DNA of 64,000 nt from Mycobacterium arosiense ATCC BAA-1401 = DSM 45069 (GTDB taxonomy: Bacteria; Actinomycetota; Actinomycetes; Mycobacteriales; Mycobacteriaceae), in contig NZ_MVHG01000004.1 in the NCBI RefSeq assembly GCF_002086125.1, positions 1-64,000 of the forward strand. The letters are read 5' to 3'. The translations under genes and the position numbers were made by a program. The notes under the pieces were generated by a model. It made no database searches. It saw only the letters and a program-made list of their open reading frames with translations, and was not told the origin of the DNA. Shown in pieces: positions 15,904 through 25,165 of the stretch (positions are counted from its first letter, which is position 1; each line of letters begins with the position of its first letter).

Positions 15904-16512
15904 TTAGAGCAGGTCGGTGATCGTCTTCAGTCCCGCGTCGTAGAGAACACCGGGAAGCATCTCGCCCTCGCATTCAATGGTGGTGCCGTTGACGAAGTCG
16001 GCCTGGCCGCCGGCCAGGAAAACACAGACCCGCCCGACCTCCGCGGGCTCCCCGGCGCGGCGCAACGGGACGGCGGCGAAATACCTTGCGCCACCGGGGT
16101 CGTCCTTGGGCAACACAAACGATCTGCACGGCGAACGCGTGAAACAGCGCGGTGCGCGCGTACTCGTCGTCGGCGGCGGGCGCGCCTTGAATGCGTTGCA
16201 CCAGTTCGGGAATGCTCTCGGCGTGGGGCGCCGGAACGGTGCCGCCGGCAATGTTCACCAGGATGTCGACCCGACCGTGGATGGCCACGACCTCCGCGAC
16301 GAACGCGTCGATCGAGCGGTAGTCGCCCTGGTCGCACACCTTTTGGGAAGCCCGGTGCGCCCGGTCCGGTTCGATGCCGGGGATCGCGTCCAGCGGTGAG
16401 CGCGAGCAGCCGATCACGGTCGCGCCGGCGCGCAGCAGTTCATGGGCGATGCCCACGCCCACCCCGCGGCTGGTGCCGGTGACGATCGCGACTTTGCCCT
16501 CGAGGACGCTCA
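15904..16512 (-). pseudogene. SDR oxidoreductase, broken by internal deletion and frameshift
   Basis: The N-terminal 135 residues are a normal SDR Rossmann half (TGTSRGVGVGIA, then NIAGG) up to LFHAFAVQ. At about 16110-16120 the frame changes and continues directly as SFVLPKDDPGG, the late C-terminal part of the same family (RRAGEPAEVGR, ending TITDLL). Roughly 90 codons are missing between the two halves, including the region that would hold the catalytic Ser and Tyr-x3-Lys, and the join is out of frame. The gene cannot make an active enzyme. Both ends remain well conserved, so the loss looks recent. Confidence 0.85.
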
Positions 16513-16540
16513 TCGCAGACCCCCGGCGAAACCATCGACC

Positions 16541-16572
16541 GTTGACAGTCACTGCCAGCAAGTCATAGCCTG
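16541..16572 (+). promoter_or_regulatory. Candidate promoter for the reductase/SDR/TetR operon
   Basis: TTGACA at 16541-16546 is a consensus -35 box. A possible -10 is TAGCCT at 16567-16572 (20-base spacer, long) or CATAGC at 16565-16570 (18-base spacer). The operon's ribosome site GGGAGG follows about 40 bases downstream. Confidence 0.35.
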
Positions 16573-16622
16573 CCATTTCATCCGCCGATGTGTAAAGGCC
16601 GCACATGCCGTCCGGGAGGTCA

Positions 16623-17702
16623 ATGATGAGTAGCCCGTCGAAGCTTCGTGTCATCCAGTGGGCCACCGGGGGCGTGGGTAAGGCGGCGATCGAGTGCGTC
16701 ATCAATCACCCCGAGCTGGAACTGGTGGGGTGCTGGGTGCACAGCGCCGACAAGAACGGCGTTGACGTCGGCAAGATCATCGGTGCCGGCGAACTGGGCG
16801 TCACCGCCACCACGAGCATCGACGAGATCCTGGCGCTGGACGCGGACTGCGTGATGTACAGCCCGCTGATACCCAACGACGACGAAGTGATCGCGATCCT
16901 GCGCTCGGGCAAGAACGTTGTCACTCCCGTCGGGTGGGTGTATCCCGATGCGACCAACGAGCGTCACCAGGCCGTCGCCAACGCGGCAGCGGAAAGCGGT
17001 GTGACGCTGCATGGTTCGGGCATCCACCCCGGCGGCATCACGGAGCGATTCCCGCTCATGGTGTCCTCGCTGTCGTCGGCGGTGACGCACGTGCGGGCCG
17101 AGGAGTTCTCCGACATCCGCACCTACAACGCCCCGGACGTGGTGCGCCACATCATGGGATTCGGCGGCACCCCCGAGGAAGCCACCGCAGGGCCGATGGC
17201 CGGCCTGCTCGAAGCGGGCTTCAAGCAGTCGGTGCGAATGATTGCCGATCACATGGGTTTTCGCATCGATCCCAACATCAGGACCGTCCAGGACGTCGCC
17301 GTGGCGACCGCCGACATCGACTACGACCCCTTCCCGATCACGACCGGCACCGTGGCCGCGCGCCGGTTCCGCTGGCAAGCGCTCGTCGATGGTGAACCGG
17401 TGATCACCGCGGCGGTCAACTGGCTGATGGGCGAGGAAAACCTGGAACCGGCATGGAACTTCGGCGGGCGGGGTGAACGCTTCGAGGTGGAGATCACCGG
17501 CGATCCCGACGTGAGCCTCACCTTCAAGGGTCTGCAACCGGAGACGATCGCGGAGGGACTGGTGAAGAATCCGGGCGTCGTGGTCACCGCCAATCACTGC
17601 ATCAACGCCATTCCCGACGTATGCGCCGCCGGGCCGGGCATCAAGACCTACCTCGACTTGCCGCTGTTCGCCGGGCGCCCGGCCTCCGGATTGGTCGAAT
17701 GA
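16623..17702 (+). CDS. NAD(P)-binding dihydrodipicolinate reductase-like oxidoreductase
   Basis: The product is 359 residues with an N-terminal Rossmann domain (KLRVIQWATGGVGKAAIE) and a C-terminal domain like that of 2,4-diaminopentanoate dehydrogenase or DapB relatives. Mycobacteria hold many such paralogues, usually in steroid or lipid gene clusters, with unassigned substrates. The start was placed at the ATG with GGGAGG five bases before it rather than an ATG six codons upstream. Its stop overlaps the SDR start as ATGA, making it first in a three-gene operon ending in a TetR regulator. Confidence 0.8.
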   Translation: MMSSPSKLRVIQWATGGVGKAAIECVINHPELELVGCWVHSADKNGVDVGKIIGAGELGVTATTSIDEILALDADCVMYSPLIPNDDEVIAILRSGKNVVTPVGWVYPDATNERHQAVANAAAESGVTLHGSGIHPGGITERFPLMVSSLSSAVTHVRAEEFSDIRTYNAPDVVRHIMGFGGTPEEATAGPMAGLLEAGFKQSVRMIADHMGFRIDPNIRTVQDVAVATADIDYDPFPITTGTVAARRFRWQALVDGEPVITAAVNWLMGEENLEPAWNFGGRGERFEVEITGDPDVSLTFKGLQPETIAEGLVKNPGVVVTANHCINAIPDVCAAGPGIKTYLDLPLFAGRPASGLVE

Positions 17703-18472
17703 GCTACAGCCACCCCGATTCCATGCGCGGACACGTCGCGATCGTCACCGGCGCCGCCCAGGGCGTCGGCAAGGGCGTCGCGACCGCATTGCTCGAACGC
17801 GGCGCGAAGGTGCTGCTGGTCGACATCCAGGACGAGGTTCTGGGCAGAACCTGCGCCGAGCTCGAGGCGATCGGACCGGTCGAACAGCTCGTTGCGGATC
17901 TGCGTGACCCGCTGAGCGCGCAGCGGATCGCGGCCGCCGCGGTCGGCGCCTTCGGCACGGTGCACGGCCTGGTCAACAACGCCATCGCCACCAACGAGCC
18001 GAAGGCGTTCGTCGACATCACCACCGACGACCTGGCGCTCGGCTACGAGGTGGGCCCCCGCGCAACGTTCCTGCTGATGCAGGCCGTACACCCATTGATG
18101 GTCCAGGCCGGCGGTGGGTCGATCGTGAACCTCGGTTCGGGCACGGGCACCGGCGGTGAGCCGAAGTGGGGCGGTTATGCCGCGGCCAAGGAAGGCATCC
18201 GCGGACTGTCGAAAGTGGCGGCGCTGGAATGGGGGCGCGACAACATCCGCGTCAACGTGATCTGCCCCTTCGCCGAATCCGACGGGGTCAAGTTCTGGAA
18301 ATCGTTCGCTCCCAAGGAATACGACAAGGCCGTGGGCCGGGTGCCGATGAAACGCATCGGCGATGTCCGCACCGACGTGGGCGCGCTGGTGGCGTTCCTG
18401 CTCGGCAGTGACGCCACGTTCATCACCGGGCAGACCATTCACGTCGACGGCGGGATCGGCTGCTTCCGATGA
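17699..18472 (+). CDS. Short-chain dehydrogenase/reductase
   Basis: This 257-residue classical SDR has the cofactor motif TGAAQGVG at 17-24, the NNA-type motif VNNAIAT near 92-98, catalytic Ser147, Tyr160 and Lys164 (YAAAK), and the C-terminal GQTIHVDGG. It likely oxidises or reduces a hydroxyl/keto substrate with NAD(P). It overlaps its neighbours by ATGA on both sides, so it is co-translated with the reductase-like enzyme and the TetR regulator. The substrate is unknown. Confidence 0.88.
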   Translation: MSYSHPDSMRGHVAIVTGAAQGVGKGVATALLERGAKVLLVDIQDEVLGRTCAELEAIGPVEQLVADLRDPLSAQRIAAAAVGAFGTVHGLVNNAIATNEPKAFVDITTDDLALGYEVGPRATFLLMQAVHPLMVQAGGGSIVNLGSGTGTGGEPKWGGYAAAKEGIRGLSKVAALEWGRDNIRVNVICPFAESDGVKFWKSFAPKEYDKAVGRVPMKRIGDVRTDVGALVAFLLGSDATFITGQTIHVDGGIGCFR

Positions 18473-19065
18473 ACGGCGAGTCGCTCCGCGACCGGCAGCG
18501 CGCACAGATCCGGGCCGATATTCGGCGCGCGGCGTTCCGCCTGTTCGTCGAGCGCGGGTACGACGCGGTCACCACGGAGGAAATCGCCACCGCCGCCGGA
18601 GTTTCCCCGCGCACGTTCTTCCGGCATGTGCCGGCGAAGGAGGAGCTGCTCCTGGCACCGGTGCGATACGGCGGGGCCGCGATCGTCAATCTTCTCGAGG
18701 GCCGACCCGCCGGCGAGGCACCCGATGTCGCGCTGATCAATGCCATCGTCACGCGCACCCGCTCGTTCGAACAGGCCGACACCGAAGAATGGCGCGAAGC
18801 CCTGCTGGTGGTGCCCGACCTGCTCGACAAGGTCACGGTGCACCGGCCCGCCGACAAGGAGCGGGCGACCAAGCTCATCGCCGAACGGATGGGCGTCGAT
18901 CCGGGTGCCGATCTGCGTCCCGGCCTCCTGGTCCAACTCGCCTTCGCGGCAGCCGATTTCGCGTTTCAGCAGTGGGTGCGCCGATCCGGACGGCCGCGAC
19001 CGCTGGATCGTTACGTCACCGACGCCCTCGAGGCGGTCAAAAGCCCGCATTGGAAACGCAAGTAG
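18469..19065 (+). CDS. TetR-family transcriptional regulator
   Basis: The 198-residue protein has the N-terminal TetR HTH (RADIRRAAFRLFVERGYDAV, TTEEIATAAGVSPRTFFRHV) with the canonical FFRHVPAKEEL end. A divergent ligand-binding domain follows. The start overlaps the SDR stop as ATGA. It is therefore the last gene of the operon it probably controls. No clear operator was seen in the promoter region of the operon. Confidence 0.88.
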   Translation: MNGESLRDRQRAQIRADIRRAAFRLFVERGYDAVTTEEIATAAGVSPRTFFRHVPAKEELLLAPVRYGGAAIVNLLEGRPAGEAPDVALINAIVTRTRSFEQADTEEWREALLVVPDLLDKVTVHRPADKERATKLIAERMGVDPGADLRPGLLVQLAFAAADFAFQQWVRRSGRPRPLDRYVTDALEAVKSPHWKRK

Positions 19066-19070
19066 ACGGT

Positions 19071-20060
19071 TCAGCGGCGCTGTATCGCTTCGGGATTGGC
19101 GATCCGGATGGGCTTCCCGTCCAGCCAGGCCGCCACTGATTCCACCGTGTCGGAGTAGAAGGCGCCCAGCATCTCACGAGTGACGTAGCCCAGGTGTGGG
19201 GACAGGGTCACGTTCGGGAGTCGCCGCAACGGATGGCCTGTCGGCAGCGGCTCGGTGTCGTAGACGTCCAGGCCGGCCCCGGCGATGCGGCCCGCTTCCA
19301 AAGCGTCGATCAGGGCCGCCTCGTCCACGATCGGGCCCCTGGAGGTGTTGATCAGGTACGCATGCGGCTTCATCAGCGCCAGCTCGGGCGCGCCGACCAA
19401 ACCTCGAGTGCGCTCCGAGAGCACGAGATGAACGGACACCACGTCCGAACATTCGAACAGCGCCGCCTTCTTGACCCTGCGTGCGCCCAGGTTCGCGGCG
19501 GTCTCCTCGGTGAGGTTCTGGCTCCACGCAAGGACCTCCATGCCGAACGCCGCGCCGTAGTGGGCCATTCGAGCGCCGACCCGGCCCAGGCCGAGAAGTC
19601 CGAGGGTTTTGCCGGACAGGGTGACTCCCGCGCTGCTCTGCCAGCGACCCTCACGCATGTTGTGATGCTCTTCGGCGAGATTGCGCACCGTCGCAATCAT
19701 CAGCCCCCAGGCGAGTTCCGGTGTGGCGTCACGCACCGAGCTGAACCGGGGATGGGTGAAATCCGAGTGCGCCACCGCAATCCCATGCTCGCCGGCCGCG
19801 GTCATGTCCAGGTTTGGCAGGCTCCTGCCGACGATGGTGATCAGTTTCAGGCTCGGCAGCCGCTCGATCAGTGTCCGGGGAAACGCCATCCGCTCCCGCA
19901 GGGTGCAGACCACCTCGAACGGGCGTAGCGCATGAGCCGCTTCGTCCTCGGTGAGGTGCCGGTCGAAAACCGTGATGTCGGCCCGCTTTTGCACCGGTGA
20001 CCAGTCGGCAACGCCTAAGGCGATGCCGGCGTAGTCATCGAGAATCGCAACCTTGGGCAC
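19071..20060 (-). CDS. D-isomer-specific 2-hydroxyacid dehydrogenase
   Basis: At 329 residues it matches the phosphoglycerate/glycerate dehydrogenase family. The NAD motif GLGRVG is at 157-162, and the catalytic triad is Arg241 (NTSRGPIVDE), Glu270 (DTEPLP) and His289 (SPHLGY). Its GTG start has AAGGAG seven bases upstream and lies nine bases after the end of prpR, so it is probably co-transcribed with that regulator. A link with 2-methylcitrate or lactate metabolism is plausible but not shown by the sequence. Confidence 0.85.
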   Translation of the reverse strand: MPKVAILDDYAGIALGVADWSPVQKRADITVFDRHLTEDEAAHALRPFEVVCTLRERMAFPRTLIERLPSLKLITIVGRSLPNLDMTAAGEHGIAVAHSDFTHPRFSSVRDATPELAWGLMIATVRNLAEEHHNMREGRWQSSAGVTLSGKTLGLLGLGRVGARMAHYGAAFGMEVLAWSQNLTEETAANLGARRVKKAALFECSDVVSVHLVLSERTRGLVGAPELALMKPHAYLINTSRGPIVDEAALIDALEAGRIAGAGLDVYDTEPLPTGHPLRRLPNVTLSPHLGYVTREMLGAFYSDTVESVAAWLDGKPIRIANPEAIQRR

Positions 20061-20069
20061 GTGGTCTCC

Positions 20070-21503
20070 TTAGTTCGAAATCGCCGGTGGGTACGGCAGA
20101 TCCGTGCTGGTGTGCGGATCGACATACACGGGGCGCCCGAGATAGGGAAAGGCGCGCTGCGGGCAGGCGGGCCGGTCGCAGATCTTGCAGCCGGCCCCGA
20201 TCGGCACGACCGATTCGGTGTTGGTCGGATCGATGCCGACCGAGTAGATGAGTTTTTCGGCGTGGGCGACGTCGCAGCCCAGTCCGATGGCGAAGCTCTT
20301 GTCCGGCCCGAGATAGCGGCTCGGCTCCCTCGTGGTGGTCCTGGCGAGCCAGAAATAGGTGCGCCCGTCGGGCATCTGCGCGACCTGTGTCAGGAACTGA
20401 CCGGGCCTGGAGAATGCATGATGCACCACCCACAGCGGGCAGTTTCCGCCGACGCGAGAGAAGTGAAAGGCCGTGGCGGACTGGCGTTTAGAGATGTTTC
20501 CCGCGCTGTCGGTCCGGACGAAGATGAAGGGCACCCCGCGCGCGTTGGTGCGTTGCAGGGTGGACAGCCGGTGGCAGATGGTTTCAAACCCCACCTCGAA
20601 TCGCCTTGCCAGCTGGTCGATGTCGTAGCGGACGCTCTCGGCGGCATCGAGAAATCGGAGATAGGGCAGCAGTAGGGCGCCGGCGAAATAGTTGGCCAGG
20701 CCGATGCGGGCCACGCCGCGGGCGTCCCCGCTGAGCTGATCGCCGCTCGCGATGATCCCGGCGATCAACCTGTCCTGGGTCAGCAGCGCGATCTGGGTGG
20801 CGAGCTGGAAGGCGCGCTGCCCGGGGTGAAGCCACCGCGCTACATACAGGGTCCTCGATTCGGGCGCAAACAGCCGTTTGGAGTTGGGATCCAGCGCCTG
20901 GCCGTCGTCGATCACCACCGTGACGCCGAGTTTGTCCGCGAGCAGCCGGGCCAGCTGGCCGTCGAGACCGCCGATGCGCAAGTTGTTCTCGTTGAACAGG
21001 TCTTCGGCCGCGACGTCCAGTTCGCCGATGTAATTTTTGCGGTCGTAGAAGAAGTCGCGGACCTCTTCGAAAGGCATGGGCTGCTGCGAGACTGCCGACG
21101 TGTCTGAGCTTTCCAGGTTGGCGCGACTGTGGAGCGCTTCGAGGTCGGCGGTGGTGTCGTGCAGTCGCCGGTGCAGATTGACCAGCGTCTGGCCGACCGC
21201 CGGCATGCGAGCGACCAGCTCCTCGAGTTGTCCCGGCGTGGCGGACGTGTCGGCCAGAACCTCCCGCAGGTCCGAGACCAAGCGGGCGTCGGACTCCGGC
21301 GCGAAGTACTGCGTCGGTAGGTCGAACCGCTCGGTGAGGGTGAGCAGCACCGGAACCGTGATCGGACGCTGGTCATTTTCCAGCTGATTGACGTAGCTGG
21401 TCGACAATCCCAGTGCGCGCGCCAGCGCCACCTGGGTCAGCCCCCGTTCCTCGCGCAATCGCCGGAGACGCGCGCCGGCGAACGTCTTCGCCACATTCGT
21501 CAC
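20070..21503 (-). CDS. prpR: Methylcitrate-cycle regulator PrpR (XRE-IrrE-DUF2083)
   Basis: The 478-residue product has an XRE helix-turn-helix (residues 5-65: [20 protein letters not shown]), a central region related to IrrE metallopeptidase-like regulators, and the C-terminal short-chain fatty-acyl regulator domain. The cysteine cluster [10 protein letters not shown] near the end is the type implicated in metal or iron-sulphur binding in this family. It is divergent from prpD, as in M. tuberculosis. The GTG at VTNVAKTF was chosen because the longer frame runs through repeats that look like operators; the exact start is uncertain. It is expected to sense propionyl/methylcitrate intermediates. 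Confidence 0.85.
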   Translation of the reverse strand: MTNVAKTFAGARLRRLREERGLTQVALARALGLSTSYVNQLENDQRPITVPVLLTLTERFDLPTQYFAPESDARLVSDLREVLADTSATPGQLEELVARMPAVGQTLVNLHRRLHDTTADLEALHSRANLESSDTSAVSQQPMPFEEVRDFFYDRKNYIGELDVAAEDLFNENNLRIGGLDGQLARLLADKLGVTVVIDDGQALDPNSKRLFAPESRTLYVARWLHPGQRAFQLATQIALLTQDRLIAGIIASGDQLSGDARGVARIGLANYFAGALLLPYLRFLDAAESVRYDIDQLARRFEVGFETICHRLSTLQRTNARGVPFIFVRTDSAGNISKRQSATAFHFSRVGGNCPLWVVHHAFSRPGQFLTQVAQMPDGRTYFWLARTTTREPSRYLGPDKSFAIGLGCDVAHAEKLIYSVGIDPTNTESVVPIGAGCKICDRPACPQRAFPYLGRPVYVDPHTSTDLPYPPAISN

Positions 21504-21519
21504 CGTACGCCCACCGTCT

Positions 21520-21543
21520 TTCGCAACATTCGCAAGAATTGCG
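21520..21543. promoter_or_regulatory. Candidate PrpR operator with repeated CGCAA half-sites
   Basis: TTCGCAA occurs twice, nine bases apart (21520-21526 and 21529-21535), and the second copy forms an exact inverted repeat CGCAA-gaa-TTGCG ending at 21543. RamB/PrpR-type regulators are known to bind sites built on TTTGCAAA-like half-sites. These repeats sit between prpR and prpD, where autoregulation and prp activation would need them. A second pair, TTTACGC at 21559 and 21578, follows downstream. Confidence 0.5.
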
Positions 21544-21600
21544 GGATAAGGACACAAATTTACGCTTTTACAGGGCATTTACGCCATCCCCGCGCGTGCG

Positions 21601-21606
21601 TACTGT
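21601..21606 (+). promoter_or_regulatory. Candidate -10 element for leaderless prpD
   Basis: TACTGT fits TANNNT and is followed by seven bases before the ATG of prpD. No ribosome-binding sequence lies in between. This suggests that transcription begins at the start codon. Confidence 0.4.
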
Positions 21607-21613
21607 GCGGCGT

Positions 21614-23119
21614 ATGCGGATTCACGACGTTGGAACCCGGCGCAGCGCCGACGACTTCCCCCGTAACGAACACCTGGCCTGGAAGATCGCCGAGGTCGCG
21701 GCCGACCCCGTCGCCGTGCCCGCGGAGACCGAGGCGATGGTGATCAATCGCATCATCGACAACGCTGCGGTTTCCGCCGCTTCGGTGATTCGTCGCCCGG
21801 TGGCCGCCGCGCGGGCTCAAGCTCGGGCGCACCCCGATTCGGTCAAGGGTGCGAAGGTGTTCGGTATCGGCGGCGACTACTCACCCGAGTGGGCGGCCTG
21901 GGCGAACGGCGTTGCGGTCCGCGAGTTGGATTTCCACGACACCTTTCTGGCCGCGGAGTACTCCCACCCGGGTGACAACATCCCGCCACTGGTAGCCGTC
22001 GCCCAGCATCTCGAAATCAGTGGCGCCGATCTGATTCGCGGTCTGGCGACCGCGTATGAGATTCAGGTCGATCTGGTCAGGGGGATATCGCTGCACGAGT
22101 TCAAGATCGACCACGTCGCGCACCTCGGCCCGTCGGTGGCGGCCGGCCTGGGCACCATGCTGCATCTGGACAAGGAAACCATCTACCAGGCGATCGGACA
22201 GGCACTGCACCTGACCACCGCCACCCGCCAATCGCGCAAGGGTTTGATCTCGAGCTGGAAGGCATACGCGCCCGCGTGGGCCGGCAAGGTCGCCATCGAG
22301 GCCGTCGACCGCGCGATGCGCAAAGAGGGCGCACCGGCGCCGATCTGGGAAGGCGAGGACGGCGTGATCGCCTGGCTGCTGGGCGGTCCCGAACGTACCT
22401 ACCGGGTGCCGCTGCCCGAACCCGGGGAACCCAAGCGGGCCATCTTGGACACCTACACCAAGGAGCATTCGGCGGAGTATCAGAGTCAGGCGCCGATCGA
22501 CCTCGCACGCCGGCTGCGCGAGCGTATCGGCGATCTCGAGCAGGTCGCCACGATCGTGTTGCACACCAGCCACCACACCCACTACGTGATCGGCACGGGA
22601 TCAGGGGATCCGCAGAAGTTCGACCCGGATGCCTCGCGGGAGACGCTGGACCACTCATTGCCCTACATCTTCGCGGTCGCACTGCAGGACGGCACCTGGC
22701 ATCACGAGCGTTCCTACGCGCCGGAGCGAGCGCACCGGCCTGAGACCGTCGAGCTATGGCGCAAGATCTCCACGGTTGAGGATCCGGAATGGACTCGGCG
22801 CTATCACTCCAACGATCCTGCCGAGAAGGCGTTCGGGGCACGCGCCGAGGTGACACTGAAGAGCGGCGAGGTGATCTCCGATGAACTCGCCGTCGCCGAC
22901 GCACACCCCTTGGGGGCCCACCCGTTCGAGCGCAAGCAGTACATCGGGAAGTTCACCGATCTGGCCGACGGCATCGTCTCGGACTCCGAGCAGCAGCGGT
23001 TCCTGTCGGCGGTCGAAGCCGTTCCGGACCTGCAGGCCGGCGCGCTGGGTGCGCTCAACATCACCGTTGATCCGCTCGTGCTCGACCGGGGACCGACGAT
23101 TCCACCGGGGATCTTCTGA
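21614..23119 (+). CDS. prpD: 2-methylcitrate dehydratase
   Basis: This 501-residue MmgE/PrpD-family enzyme dehydrates 2-methylcitrate in the methylcitrate cycle, which disposes of propionyl-CoA from cholesterol and odd-chain fatty acids. Characteristic segments are [20 protein letters not shown], the GRQ-like [20 protein letters not shown] stretch, and [11 protein letters not shown]. Start at [11 protein letters not shown] gives the usual length. It begins the prpDBC-pyc operon: the stop overlaps the prpB start by one base (TGATG). Control by PrpR is likely, from the divergent gene and repeats between. Confidence 0.93.
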   Translation: MRIHDVGTRRSADDFPRNEHLAWKIAEVAADPVAVPAETEAMVINRIIDNAAVSAASVIRRPVAAARAQARAHPDSVKGAKVFGIGGDYSPEWAAWANGVAVRELDFHDTFLAAEYSHPGDNIPPLVAVAQHLEISGADLIRGLATAYEIQVDLVRGISLHEFKIDHVAHLGPSVAAGLGTMLHLDKETIYQAIGQALHLTTATRQSRKGLISSWKAYAPAWAGKVAIEAVDRAMRKEGAPAPIWEGEDGVIAWLLGGPERTYRVPLPEPGEPKRAILDTYTKEHSAEYQSQAPIDLARRLRERIGDLEQVATIVLHTSHHTHYVIGTGSGDPQKFDPDASRETLDHSLPYIFAVALQDGTWHHERSYAPERAHRPETVELWRKISTVEDPEWTRRYHSNDPAEKAFGARAEVTLKSGEVISDELAVADAHPLGAHPFERKQYIGKFTDLADGIVSDSEQQRFLSAVEAVPDLQAGALGALNITVDPLVLDRGPTIPPGIF

Positions 23120-24036
23120 TGAGTGGCCTGATCGCGAGCGCCGTTGCCCCGGCCGACAAGCGGGCGCGACTCCGCAGCGCACTGAAAAGCGGCCAGCTGC
23201 AACGCTTCCCGGGCGCCTTCTCGCCACTGGTGGCCAAGTTGGTCGCCGAGCTCGGCTTCGACGGGGTGTACGTATCCGGCGCGGCGCTCTCTGCCGACTT
23301 GGGCCTGCCCGACATCGGGCTGACCACCCTGACAGAGGTCAGCGGCCGGGGCGCACAGATCGCGGGCGTGACCGACCTGCCCACCCTGATCGACGCCGAC
23401 ACCGGTTTCGGCGAACCGATGAGCGCCGCGCGCACGGTGACCGCGCTGGAGGACGCCGGACTGGCCGGCTGCCACTTGGAGGACCAGCAGAACCCGAAGC
23501 GATGCGGGCATCTGGACGGTAAGGCCGTGGTGCCCGCCGGCGAGATGATCAAACGCCTTCGCGCCGCTGTATCCGCCCGACGGGACCCGAATTTCATCAT
23601 CTGCGCCCGCACCGATGCGGCCGGTATCGAAGGGATCCCCGCTGCGGTCGACCGCGCCAAGGCCTACGCCGACGCGGGTGCTGATCTGATCTTCGCCGAA
23701 GCTCTGCACACACCAGCCGAATTCGAGCGATTCCGCGCCGCGGTGGACACCCCGCTGCTGGCCAATATGACCGAATTCGGCAAGTCCGAGCTCCTGACCG
23801 CCAAGCAGCTCTCCGACATCGGCTACAACGTGGTGATCTACCCGGTGACCACGCTGCGGTTGGCGATGCACGCCGTGGAGGTGGGCCTTCGGGAAATCTC
23901 CGACGCCGGAACACAATCCGGTCTTTTAGATCAGATGCAGCACCGCAGCCGCCTCTACGAGCTGCTGCGTTACGCCGACTACACCCAATTCGACTCCGAC
24001 ATCTACAATTTCGCCCTCCAAGGAGCAACGACATGA
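23119..24036 (+). CDS. prpB: Methylisocitrate lyase
   Basis: The 305-residue protein belongs to the isocitrate lyase/PEP mutase superfamily and would cleave 2-methylisocitrate to pyruvate and succinate. Family marks are DADTGFGEP at 92-100 for Mg2+ binding, the active-site KRCGH at 127-131, and RTDA. At about 300 residues it is a dedicated PrpB, not the longer isocitrate lyase. M. tuberculosis lacks prpB and uses isocitrate lyase instead, so its presence here is a real difference. It overlaps both neighbours by 1 and 4 bases. Confidence 0.92.
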   Translation: MSGLIASAVAPADKRARLRSALKSGQLQRFPGAFSPLVAKLVAELGFDGVYVSGAALSADLGLPDIGLTTLTEVSGRGAQIAGVTDLPTLIDADTGFGEPMSAARTVTALEDAGLAGCHLEDQQNPKRCGHLDGKAVVPAGEMIKRLRAAVSARRDPNFIICARTDAAGIEGIPAAVDRAKAYADAGADLIFAEALHTPAEFERFRAAVDTPLLANMTEFGKSELLTAKQLSDIGYNVVIYPVTTLRLAMHAVEVGLREISDAGTQSGLLDQMQHRSRLYELLRYADYTQFDSDIYNFALQGATT

Positions 24037-25160
24037 ATGGCAACATCGAAGACAAGTCCCGCATCTACAAAGGCCTGGCCGGTGTCGTCGTCGACAGCAC
24101 AGCGATCTCGAAGGTGGTCCCGGAGACCAACTCCCTGACCTACCGCGGATATGCGGTCGAAGACCTGGCGACGAAGTGCAGCTTCGAACAGGTGGCCTAC
24201 CTGCTGTGGCACGGCGAGTTGCCCGACGACCAACAGCTTGCGCTGTTCACCCAGCGGGAACGAGCGGCCCGGCGGCTGAACCGATCCCAGCTGTCACTGT
24301 TGTCCAGATTGCCGGAGAACTGCCATCCGATGGACGTGGTGCGCACCTTCATCAGCTCCATGGGAGCCGAAGACCCCGACGAGGACGACGGCAGTCCGGC
24401 GGCGAACCACGCCAAGGCGCTGCGGATGTTCGCGGTGCTGCCCACCGTCGTCGCCGCGGACATGCGCCGCCGGCGAGGTCTGGACCCCATCGCCCCGCAC
24501 AGCCACATGAACTACGCGCAGAATTTTCTGCACATGTGCTTCGGCGACGTCCCCGAGCAGGTGGTGGTGGACGCGTTCGAGCAGTCGATGGTCCTGTACG
24601 CCGAGCACAGCTTCAACGCATCGACCTTCGCCGCCCGGGTGGTCACCTCGACCCAGTCCGATATCTACAGCGCGGTCACGGCGGCCATCGGCGCGCTGAA
24701 GGGACCGCTGCACGGCGGCGCCAACGAGGCCGTCATGCACGACATGCTCGACATCGGCACCGCCGATCGCGCCGCGGAATGGCTGCGCAACAAGCTGGCT
24801 CGTAAAGACAAGATCATGGGATTCGGGCACCGGGTGTACAAGAACGGTGACTCGCGGGTGCCGACCATGAAGGAGGCACTGAAGCGCGTCGCCGCGGCGC
24901 GCGACGGGCAGAAGTGGCTCGACATCTACGACGTCCTGGAGAAGGGCATGGCCGCGGCCAACGGCATCAAACCCAACCTCGATTTCCCGACCGGACCGGC
25001 CTATTACCTGATGGGCTTCGACATCGGCATCTTCACACCGATCTTCGTGATGAGCCGCGTCACCGGCTGGACGGCACACGTCATGGAGCAGACCGCGTCC
25101 AACGCGTTGATCCGTCCGCTCAGCGAGTATGTCGGAGCACCGCAGCGGGCTCTATCGTAA
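24033..25160 (+). CDS. prpC: 2-methylcitrate synthase
   Basis: The 375-residue citrate-synthase-family enzyme condenses propionyl-CoA with oxaloacetate. Catalytic and oxaloacetate-binding histidines are His192 (EHSFNAS), His227 (LHGGAN) and His266 (GFGHRVYK), with an Asp in NLDFPTG. Its length and RGY-start (LTYRGYAVEDLA) match PrpC rather than the longer GltA. The start overlaps prpB as ATGA, and only five bases separate its stop from the pyruvate carboxylase start. Confidence 0.92.
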   Translation: MNGNIEDKSRIYKGLAGVVVDSTAISKVVPETNSLTYRGYAVEDLATKCSFEQVAYLLWHGELPDDQQLALFTQRERAARRLNRSQLSLLSRLPENCHPMDVVRTFISSMGAEDPDEDDGSPAANHAKALRMFAVLPTVVAADMRRRRGLDPIAPHSHMNYAQNFLHMCFGDVPEQVVVDAFEQSMVLYAEHSFNASTFAARVVTSTQSDIYSAVTAAIGALKGPLHGGANEAVMHDMLDIGTADRAAEWLRNKLARKDKIMGFGHRVYKNGDSRVPTMKEALKRVAAARDGQKWLDIYDVLEKGMAAANGIKPNLDFPTGPAYYLMGFDIGIFTPIFVMSRVTGWTAHVMEQTASNALIRPLSEYVGAPQRALS

Positions 25161-25165
25161 ATACC

